From contig CP099425.1 in assembly GCA_024114885.1 (NCBI GenBank), positions 806,001 to 870,000 on the forward strand: a stretch of 64,000 nt of DNA. The letters run 5' to 3'. The DNA is from Septoria linicola (lineage: Eukaryota; Ascomycota; Dothideomycetes; Mycosphaerellales; Mycosphaerellaceae). Made by a program: the position numbers and the translations under genes. How positions within the stretch are numbered: the first letter of the stretch is position 1; each line of letters begins with the position of its first letter. The notes beneath the pieces were generated by a model. The model was given only the letters and a program-made list of their open reading frames with translations. It was not told the DNA's origin and did not search any database. Below are positions 52,811 through 61,151 of the stretch, piece after piece.

Positions 52811-54160
52811 CTACGCTTTCTGATATTCGTTGTCTGATGAAGAAGCCAGAGTATCGCCTTCCCATGAATCGCCATCTGTCACTGGTGATCGCATGCCAGT
52901 GGACGGCTCGCGGCTGCTGCTGGAATAGCTCGAGGAAGAGCCAATCGTCCATTCGTCACTGTCTCCATGGAGGGCGAGCTCATACTCATCAATGTCGGCA
53001 ATGCCATATGCGTACAATTCTTTCTCTTCGCCATGCTCCACGTAGTCGTAATCCCATCGGAACATCTTGCCAGGCTGTAGGCGAGGCAGGAAGCTTCCCT
53101 TTGCAATAAAGTAGGCAATAGAAGCAATGATGCTACCGCCCACCAGATCAATCGCATAATGGTGGCTCAGGTACATGGTCGCATACCACATCCAGAGAGT
53201 GTAGAGCACGAATAGCGGCCTGAGCTTTGGGAATGTGTGGGACATGAACAACGCTTCGATGGTGGCATTCCCTGAGTGAAGCGATGGAAACGCACCGAAC
53301 ACGAGCGGCGAGGCCGTGAAGGTTGACGTGTAGAGGTCAATGCCGAACAGCTTGTCAATCGCGGCCAGACCAGCAGGAGATCCAGGAATTTTGTAGTTGG
53401 CTGGTGCCAACCCGTACAGGTTCTCGTACCACGGAGCGCTGCATGGGAAGAGGATCTGGATGATCACTCCCGTGACGTTCATGTAGCCAAAGGCTCTCGC
53501 GAACGTTGGGGTGGTTCCTGGAGGTCCGAAAATGAACATCAAGCCCGAGCATACGAATGGTGCGCCAAAATGCGTAATGCCGTACGGTAGCCAGGCAAGC
53601 ACATCGAGAAAGGCGTTCTTGTGTGCTGATAAGATGTTGCTCAGATTTGCGCCGTAGAGGATATTCTCCATGGCGGGAAGAACTCGCACCCAGATGCCAG
53701 GCCTGTACTCGGCAGGAATGAATTGACAAGCGTAGAACAGGACCAACCAGCCTGCAATGGGCAGGAATGGCAAGAAGAACTGCCTTGTAATTGGAATCAC
53801 CAAGCTTGTCATCAGTGCTGTCGCGACCGCCGTCTTGAAGAGAGGACTTTTGCCCTCAATCATGCATAAGCTGAAGATGCCCAGTATAGCCAAGAAGAGA
53901 TATTGCGCGTCATAGTAGCTCCAGTGGTGCGTTCTGAGGGCGCGTATCGTGTCTGCGGGGTTGAACGAGGTCTCGAGGGATGCTATCGATGAGGTCGGTG
54001 TCGCTCGTGATCGGATCTTCGAGCGCGTCGACCTGAACTTCCGCCGGATTCGATGGGGAATGTAGATGGGTATGGCAGGTAAGCTGAAGGATATGCGAGG
54101 CATACCGAGGAAGCGCGTGGGAGAACCTTCGCCGCCGAGCGAAAAGTACTGCGTCGACAT
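52811..54160 (-). CDS. AUR1: Inositol phosphorylceramide synthase catalytic subunit Aur1
   Basis: Golgi membrane enzyme that transfers phosphoinositol to ceramide, essential in most fungi and the target of aureobasidin A. The first ATG is at 54160; the frame is open further upstream but lacks ATG there. The product has 449 residues, near the family range. Six or more hydrophobic segments are visible. PAP2-like active-site blocks are GAFPSLHSGN around residue 290, with the catalytic His in SLHSG, and YLSHHYAIDLVGG around residue 330 with the second His-Asp pair. The preceding LFGIDLYTSTFTASPLVFG segment also fits the family. The C-terminus is acidic and Ser-rich. Isc1, which breaks down the product class, is on the same strand about 18 kb upstream. 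Confidence 0.95.
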   Translation of the reverse strand: MSTQYFSLGGEGSPTRFLGMPRISFSLPAIPIYIPHRIRRKFRSTRSKIRSRATPTSSIASLETSFNPADTIRALRTHHWSYYDAQYLFLAILGIFSLCMIEGKSPLFKTAVATALMTSLVIPITRQFFLPFLPIAGWLVLFYACQFIPAEYRPGIWVRVLPAMENILYGANLSNILSAHKNAFLDVLAWLPYGITHFGAPFVCSGLMFIFGPPGTTPTFARAFGYMNVTGVIIQILFPCSAPWYENLYGLAPANYKIPGSPAGLAAIDKLFGIDLYTSTFTASPLVFGAFPSLHSGNATIEALFMSHTFPKLRPLFVLYTLWMWYATMYLSHHYAIDLVGGSIIASIAYFIAKGSFLPRLQPGKMFRWDYDYVEHGEEKELYAYGIADIDEYELALHGDSDEWTIGSSSSYSSSSREPSTGMRSPVTDGDSWEGDTLASSSDNEYQKA

Positions 54161-56136
54161 GGTGGATGGAAACTGCGAAGGGAGACGCGGCGCTGGCGGT
54201 TGTTGTGGTGTCGTGAGCGACCCACCGCTGGCTGGCCTCGAGCTGCAGGTGAGGTCGTACGGGCGTTGTTGCTGCAGTGCTCGCGTGACACGACTCTGGA
54301 TTTGCAAAGGCAAAAGTGCGTCTGGTGCAAAAGGCTCTTCTGCTGGCGGAGCAGCAGCAGAGAACGTTTTTGAGATTTGGTTGCGATCGTCCACTAGCGA
54401 GAGGGCTCTGTCGAGATTAAGATGAAAGTGGTTCCCTCAGCACGGATGCTCGCCCGCTAACGTCTGAAAGCGGCTTCTCGGAGGCAATAATTCGTCCTCC
54501 GCCCCTTCGAATGCGAGCGAGAAGAAGGGCGCTGGATGGTGACACGACACTCAATATGCGCGAAACGTGGTGAAATGAGCAGGTGGACGCAGAGTGTAGG
54601 GCAGAGCAAAACGGTGGTGACTATGACATGCTGCCTCTGGATACACGGGCGCAGCACTGCATCATGTAATCCAGCGTGTGCGACAGATTACTCTGTCACC
54701 ACGGCATTCGGCTGAGCAAATGCCAGCGATTGCAGACTTGACTTTCTGGGCGCACTCTTTTCTCCGACACGATTGGTCCGCAGAGCTATTATGTAGCTAT
54801 TACGGCGCTTGCTACGCCCACGCTGGCTTTTAATCAGCAGTGATGATCTCACCAGGCGCATTCGATCGTGTGCCTTTGCAGACATGTCATTTTCACATGA
54901 TGAGAGACCTCTTTGCACAATTCTCGTCCTGCTGCTTTGCTTCGCACGACTCTCGCTCTACAAATCTCTATCGAAGCTGTTGCTCAGCTAACACAGCCAA
55001 TCCTGGTCGGTGATCAGAGGATCGTTCTTCGGCCGTCCCGGTCCAGCAGCATCACATACCAACGGCTTCCCGGGCTCTTCGAAGCCCGAGTGGTTTTCTT
55101 TGTGCAGACCTGGATAAGCTGCTTGGCGCTCCGAAGACATCCGCTAGGATGAAGGATCACGATCACTCAGCCTCAAGTTGCTCTTTCACCGTTTCACGCA
55201 GCGCTCGCTTTCCGAGCTCCAGGCAGCTACTTTCGAGCTCGCATTCTATACGACTGATCGAGAAGTACCCGATAGATCGGCTTTTACTTCATGGAAAGCA
55301 TTTGACATATGATTGTTGAGCGACTGGTCTTGCGATGTGAACATGCCGGCCAGGCATGCCTGACCTTGCGTAGAGCCGCGAAAGTTAGAGACGAAAATAC
55401 TGAAACTGATTCGCAACAGCGCATAGCGCCCAGATCTCACGCTCAATGCCAAATCCAGCTGGAAGGATGGAGCATTCCATCAGTTCCAATTGGCAACTGG
55501 TCGAAATCCTGACTTCATCGCACTCGTGGCAGCTGAAAGAGCTCTGCCATTGGATCCTCGCGAAAACCTGCCCAAGCTACACCATTCATCTGCGTTCAAG
55601 TTGAGAGCTTCTTCACAGCTCAACCCAAATCGGGATGGTCTCTTTGGTTGACTTCGGGGGACATCACCTGCTACGTCTCGCGAGATCTATGTACCAGAAC
55701 AAGCTACAAGACGCGACATCTGTTGACACAATGGTTCATACGTGTCCGGCACTGCTTGCACCTTGTAGCATTCGAGGCTCATACTTGCATGCCAGGCTTA
55801 TCCATCTTGATCCCGCTCCGCCATGTGGCGATCATGGTTGATGTCGCATCAAGCACAGACGACAACTCGCATGGGTGTCATCTCTCACTGAGGCATCATC
55901 TTGTTGATGGCATTACAACCAGGAACTGATCGCTCGTGCCCTCAGATATGTCTGAGCGTCTCTAGGATCGCTCGTCCAATACACTTTAGAAGATGACTAA
56001 AGTAAGGTAGGAAATGATACTAACTTGTTGCCTTGAGCACAGAGCACTTTCTTGTCTCCATTCATGACTGCACATTGAGCCTTCGAATTGACCGACTACG
56101 CTGGAATATAACTCCTGCGATACGATTAAACCCAAT
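54161..56136. other. Intergenic, 2.0 kb
   Basis: The first few hundred bases are the Aur1 5' region. Short frames near 54809-55152 and 55635-55929 have no starts or domains that persuade. No repeats are seen. Confidence 0.5.
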
Positions 56137-56865
56137 ATGAACGACAGCACATCCACCAATCAGACAAGCATCTCCTCTCAAGACACGCAGCAGCATGGCA
56201 CACACGAAGCCTACGTAGTATCTCCAGGCACCGTCCGGCAACATGCTCAAGTACCAGGCATCAACACAAACGCCTTCCAGCACAACATCTCGACGAACCC
56301 AAGCCCTCGGCTACGAGTCGCCTTCAACCGCGAGACCAACTTTATGCTGAACCCTCAGCACCCACGAGAAACATCAAGAGAAGAGACCAGCACACTTCAT
56401 CAAGACAATCCACGCGATGCCATGACAGACATCGACCCCAACGCCAACATTTCTTCCCTGATCCACGTCCCGGACTCGCAGTCCTCGACCCCAAGTCCCA
56501 AAACCACCACCTTGGACCTGCAATACCACAAACCCGGCCTTCTTCGAGAGAAGAGTGGCTTCGACGACGAGACTACCCGGGCCAGACACTTTGCCAGACA
56601 AGTCTTCTCGCGAAAAGATGAAAGCCCTCCACAGCGTCGTCGACGAACGCCGCAGAAAGTTGAGTTGCGTATGTATGAGCAACAGGACCGGCAACGTGAT
56701 CTAGCGAGTGGATCGGCGGCGAGTTTTGGATTGTCGGAGTGGGATGCGCGGGCGGATTTTGGTGGTGGAGGTGAGGATGTTGGTGGGGATGTCGATGGTG
56801 ATGATAGAGGCAGGAGGAGGAGGAGGATTGGGAGTGAGCTGGATTGTGATATGGCTGATGCGTAG
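56137..56865 (+). CDS. Hypothetical disordered protein
   Basis: Single-exon frame of 242 residues beginning at ATG. I recognise no family. It is almost wholly polar: Ser/Thr/Gln/His/Asn-rich in the first half, then a basic Arg/Lys stretch at about 165-180 (around QRRRRTPQK), a Gly/Asp-rich acidic run at about 210-222, and an RRRRR cluster near 226. The basic clusters may act as nuclear localisation signals. It ends about 190 bases from the convergent SGD1 gene. It could be a short regulator or a spurious frame; the consistent codon use across its length favours a real gene. Confidence 0.5.
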   Translation: MNDSTSTNQTSISSQDTQQHGTHEAYVVSPGTVRQHAQVPGINTNAFQHNISTNPSPRLRVAFNRETNFMLNPQHPRETSREETSTLHQDNPRDAMTDIDPNANISSLIHVPDSQSSTPSPKTTTLDLQYHKPGLLREKSGFDDETTRARHFARQVFSRKDESPPQRRRRTPQKVELRMYEQQDRQRDLASGSAASFGLSEWDARADFGGGGEDVGGDVDGDDRGRRRRRIGSELDCDMADA

Positions 56866-57059
56866 CAGGTATCCTGTGGATGTAGATGACTTGGGTTTTG
56901 TTTTCCGGAGTGCATGGCGCGGCGTTGAAGGAGGTCAGAGTCAGAGACAGTGATGGGAATAAACCAGAGTCTCCAAAACATTTGCGTGAGCAGTGCTTTC
57001 ACTCACATCACGGGCGCTTGCAGCTACCTCTTTGACATATGTCAATGTCGACCGCTACG

Positions 57060-59633
57060 CTATCCAAGATCACTATCATCCTCACCCGCATTCCCCTCCA
57101 TCGGCGTAACCCCCATCCTCTTCTCATCCCTCAACGCCTCAACCGCATACTCCACTCCCTGCGCCACGACTTTCTTCTCCTTCTTATTCGCCGGAATCTC
57201 ACTCTCCGCGATCACACTTTCCAAGAACCAGTCCAAACCCTTGACCATATCCGGCACAGCATGCGCCTGGCCAAAACACTCTTCAACTTGCCTACCAAAA
57301 GCCTCCTTACCATGCTTCTTCCTCAACAAGATCAGAAGCGTCGTGATGAGGACTTCTGCGAAAATGCGGGCTTTGACTGATAGTGCCATGAAAGGGAGAG
57401 GTTTCAGGATGGTGATGCGGAGGTGCTGTTCTGAGACCATTGTCGCGTAGAGCTTGGCGATGTTGTATATATTGCGGATGCTGATTTCGGCGGTTTCGGC
57501 TTCTGCATCCTCTTCGGAGTCTGCATCGATGCGGCGGAAGACGTCAAAGAGAGCGAATTGCCATGCTTTGGCCATTTTGTGGCCGGAGCAGAATTGGAGG
57601 CCGATGAGTGCGTAGAAGTGGTTGTAGAGTGGCTCGGCTGAGACGCAGTGGAGAAGTACGCGAGGGATTTCAAGTTGTTGTTTGTTCTTGAGGTTCAGCT
57701 TTTGTAGGCGTAGACGGGCATGTGTCGGGTCCACGGCGCCGATGATGGAGATGAAGATGGCGCGGCGCACGTCTGTGTTCATGCCCTGTGCGCGGGCGAG
57801 AGCATCGAGATCAACTTCATCAGGGTCCGAGGGGGGATCATCGTCTTCTACACGTGCAATGCTGGGCTGAGTCGCCTGCTCAGATGTGCTGTTGACCATC
57901 TTGGCAGGATCACGCCAGGATGCTCCAACTAGCCACCATTTGCCCTTCTTGTCAGAATCTCGAATGTCAGCAAGGCTGATGCGGAGAGGTTCAGTCGTCT
58001 TTGTGCTCTTGATCTGACCAAGGGTCTTCTTCATGCGGGTAGTGTGTTCGATACTACTGACGGAGCCTGCGCCTCCAGCGGTGGTTCGGTTGTTCTTTAG
58101 GTTGTGTATAGTCTCGATCATGAACTTCGTCCTCACACTGACCTTCTCTGCGCCTCCAGCTTTCGTGATAGCACGCTGCAGCAGGAGGACAATGTCTTTG
58201 AGGGCTGAGGGGTCATCTTGCCGGAGCTGCTGCCCAGAGATACGGATAACTCGCAGGAGCAGCTCAGTATTTTCCTCCGAAAAGTTGTCAAGTAGCATTC
58301 GAACGTAGTCAAAGATGACTTCGCACCCAATGGTCTGCAGTGTGTAGCAGTTCGAAAGAAACGCTAAGATGTTTAGTGTCTGCTTCTCGTCTGACTTGTC
58401 TGCATGATAGCGGTCGAAGGCCTCTACCATAGCTTCCAGCAACTGTGCGCCAAAGTCTGCTCCCGTTGTCCGGTACACTGCAGATGCGAAGCCAGCCAAG
58501 AGGATCATCTCGTTGTCGGTCAAGACCGATCGATCGCAGACGCGATTCTTGAACAGCTCGATGAGCACCGACGTCACATGTCCTCTTGCATTCTTGGAAT
58601 AGATCTCTTGTACCGCGGATAGAATGGACAACATATTGGCCTCTGAAAGCTTGTTCATCTGCCCATTGAGCTGTCGCTGCAACTGACGAAGCATTTCCTC
58701 GTCTCCAGAGGCTGCCCTACGCATCGAGGGAGGCACGTATTTTCCAGCAGAAGCTGCAGCGTCCTTGACGGCAGGGGCCACGTATGGATTCTCGCGTTCT
58801 TTGGCCGGCGCTAGGGTTATGTCTTCGTCATCCTCGTCCACACCCAGATCACTGTCAGACACTTCGTCTTCGGAGAATGGGTTCTCGATCTGCTCGTCGT
58901 CCCCATCTTCGTCCTCATCTTGATCGGATGCCCCTAGGTCTTCGGATTCGTCCAGACTCTCTTCCTCTTCTTCCTGCTCCACTGCCTTCACAATCGGCAC
59001 TTTGACCACCTTCTTCTCCGCCTTCCGTCTCTTTTGCTTCAGCCAGTCGTCGTCTTCCGGTGCTGCTCGTTTCCGCTTGGGTATGGCAAAACCGTCCTCA
59101 TCTTCACTACTCATTCCTCCGCTCACTAACCAGTCCAGCTCATCGTCGCCCACTTTCCTGCTCTTCTTGCCGCGCATGCCCAGTTTCTTCTCCAGCGCTC
59201 TGATCTCGGCATCATCGTCGTCCAGCTTCGCCTTGACAGCTCTCGACACTACGGGCGCCACAGGATAGTCATCTTCGGTATCTTCGTCACTCTCTCCTGC
59301 ATCTTCCTCGCTCGCACCCTCGTCATCGAAGTCCGCGAAATCGTCCTCTAATTGATGCTCATCTTCAGATACTTCCTGCGCGACTGGCTCTCCTCCTTTT
59401 GGCTCAGAATGAGAGGTTGTGATACCTCTCCCTGGCGCCTTGGTCGTGGCAGGCCTAGGACGTGGCGCATCGTGCTTCACGGGAAATGCGCGCACATGCT
59501 TCTTCTGTGTCCGCTCTGCCTTGCGCTTCTCTTTTCTCGTCTGCTGGTGAATTCGCTTCCCAATCCTCCCATCAGACACCTTCTCCAACAAGTTCTTGGG
59601 CAGCTTCGGCCCTCCGTAGGATGTTCGACTCAT
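57060..59633 (-). CDS. SGD1: Sgd1/NOM1 nucleolar MIF4G protein
   Basis: Single-exon protein of 857 residues of the Sgd1/NOM1 family, which acts in nucleolar 18S rRNA processing, partly through DEAD-box helicase Fal1. The N-terminal third has basic clusters (RKEKRKAERTQKK) and long acidic Asp/Glu tracts up to about residue 280. A MIF4G domain covers about 305-500, starting at the LQRQLNGQMNKLSEANM helix. An MA3 domain follows at about 630-745, with RRAIFISIIGAVDPTHARLRLQ, a LIGLQFCSGHKMAKAW segment, and AKLYATMV. The order N-acidic, MIF4G, MA3 matches the family. The extreme C-terminus is acidic. Confidence 0.94.
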   Translation of the reverse strand: MSRTSYGGPKLPKNLLEKVSDGRIGKRIHQQTRKEKRKAERTQKKHVRAFPVKHDAPRPRPATTKAPGRGITTSHSEPKGGEPVAQEVSEDEHQLEDDFADFDDEGASEEDAGESDEDTEDDYPVAPVVSRAVKAKLDDDDAEIRALEKKLGMRGKKSRKVGDDELDWLVSGGMSSEDEDGFAIPKRKRAAPEDDDWLKQKRRKAEKKVVKVPIVKAVEQEEEEESLDESEDLGASDQDEDEDGDDEQIENPFSEDEVSDSDLGVDEDDEDITLAPAKERENPYVAPAVKDAAASAGKYVPPSMRRAASGDEEMLRQLQRQLNGQMNKLSEANMLSILSAVQEIYSKNARGHVTSVLIELFKNRVCDRSVLTDNEMILLAGFASAVYRTTGADFGAQLLEAMVEAFDRYHADKSDEKQTLNILAFLSNCYTLQTIGCEVIFDYVRMLLDNFSEENTELLLRVIRISGQQLRQDDPSALKDIVLLLQRAITKAGGAEKVSVRTKFMIETIHNLKNNRTTAGGAGSVSSIEHTTRMKKTLGQIKSTKTTEPLRISLADIRDSDKKGKWWLVGASWRDPAKMVNSTSEQATQPSIARVEDDDPPSDPDEVDLDALARAQGMNTDVRRAIFISIIGAVDPTHARLRLQKLNLKNKQQLEIPRVLLHCVSAEPLYNHFYALIGLQFCSGHKMAKAWQFALFDVFRRIDADSEEDAEAETAEISIRNIYNIAKLYATMVSEQHLRITILKPLPFMALSVKARIFAEVLITTLLILLRKKHGKEAFGRQVEECFGQAHAVPDMVKGLDWFLESVIAESEIPANKKEKKVVAQGVEYAVEALRDEKRMGVTPMEGNAGEDDSDLG

Positions 59634-59841
59634 TTTCGGCGACAGTGTGAACAGAGAAAGAGTTGAAACAGAACCATATGTCTACTTTCTGCTGCCACCA
59701 AAAAAGTGATCGCCGACAGGGTTCACGGTATCTTCGGCGCCGAGAGATCTGCACTTTCCCCACGCTTCACTTGTGGACGACAGGTCTCGTCTCGCTGGTG
59801 AAGCAAGCACAAGTCTTCCGTGCGATATACGTCCCGCAGTG

Positions 59842-60367
59842 ATGGCGAAAGCACACTTGAGCAATGATGAGGTGGGGCAACACCTACTGCATCAGAGCAA
59901 AGTACAACACTGACACGGACTCTCAGTTCTTCACGAATCTCGGCACACTCATCTCAAAAGTGCAAGAAAAGGGCCACGGCTCAGTCTATCTGACCCAGAA
60001 GCGATGTATGTTGAGCAGCCTAGATATGTTTGGGCGACACTAATTCTACCCAGTAACATACGACGCATCAACAACTCCTGCAGACGAAGCGCAAAAAGTG
60101 GCAGACGATCCACTCTGGGACCTGAACCCACCCAATCCGCTGCCTCTGATAGTCCGAGCGACAGATGGGAAGTCACAAAGCAAAGACAGGAAGAAGAACA
60201 AGGACAAAGTGAAGCTGAGCACCATCGTGCAGCCGGATGATCTCGAATCCTTCTTCACGCGATACGCAGAGGTCTGCAAGGCAGGCATGCAGAACTTGAA
60301 GAAGAGAGATCGCAGCAAGCGGAAGAAGGTCAAGGCGAAGGGCAAGAAGGATGGAGAGAAGAAGTGA
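59842..60367 (+). CDS. SRP14: Signal recognition particle subunit SRP14
   Basis: Alu-domain subunit of the signal recognition particle, which with SRP RNA slows elongation during ER targeting. Three exons (59842-59871, 59927-60005, 60054-60367) with introns of 55 and 48 bases give 140 residues. Family blocks are split by the introns: AHLSNDE and FFTNL across the first, GSVYLTQKR and LTYD across the second. PLIVRATDGK follows, then a FTRYAEVCKAGMQNLKKRD block and a Lys-rich tail (KKVKAKGKKDGEKK) that fits RNA binding. The start at 59842 is the only ATG that gives the family N-terminus. The first exon is only ten codons. It is divergent from SGD1 with about 210 bases between starts. Confidence 0.93.
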
Positions 60368-61151
60368 AAGTCTAGCACTCGCACCTTCGCACGCTCGCGA
60401 GGTGAGTGACCGCTCTCGGGAGAGAGCAGAGTGGCTGTAGCCATGGGGACTTGATCGAAAGTGCCGGCCTGACCTGGAAACCATCAGACTGATGAAGAAT
60501 TGGTCGCTGGTTCTGCTGCTCGACGCACTGGCAATCAGCCGATTGGCAGCCGACTTTCACGCCAGCACAGCATTGTATCGAGAACAGCGCTGCGACACGA
60601 AGTTACAGCTACGCGAAAGCTATTGTCGGCGGCCACAGACTACGCGTCATAAATGCTAGAAGGAAGCATACAATAGTAAGCACAGACATTCATGGCTTGT
60701 GGTATTGTGTTGGAAGCTGGCTCTATCGAGAGCGTTCCGTGTGCAGGCGCTAGTGCTGCAGGGCCCAGTCCCACCCCACTGCCTTCTCAATGCTGAAGTC
60801 GCTCCAACACTTCCATCTCGAAAATTAATGTCCCCTTGACCACATCGCTCCTGCTCGCACATTGACTACGATTCCAGCCATCTCTTTCTTGCTCGCCGAA
60901 TAGCACACCATACAGCCGCCTGTCGACCGGATTCATTCTGTCCGATCACCAGCATACCCATTGCGATATTTACAGCCAACAACATTTGACTCGAACAAAC
61001 GCACCTTAACAGACTCGATCGGCCATTTTTTCTCTGGCTTCCGCGTTGTCTCAGATCCAAGTTCGCGTACGTGGGCCACGAAGCCTGTAGCAGCTTTATC
61101 GCGTTCGATAGACAATACAAACTCCTCCGTCTCGCCCCACCAACTTCAACC
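60368..61151. other. Intergenic, 784 bases
   Basis: This is the 3' region of SRP14 and promoter of the next gene on the same strand. The frame leading into the next gene is open from a GTG at 61071 but has no earlier ATG. Nothing else is seen. Confidence 0.55.

Noticed and set aside
52348..53109. 253-codon plus frame overlapping Aur1
   Set aside because: Mostly antisense to Aur1, low-complexity cysteine/histidine content, no conserved blocks.
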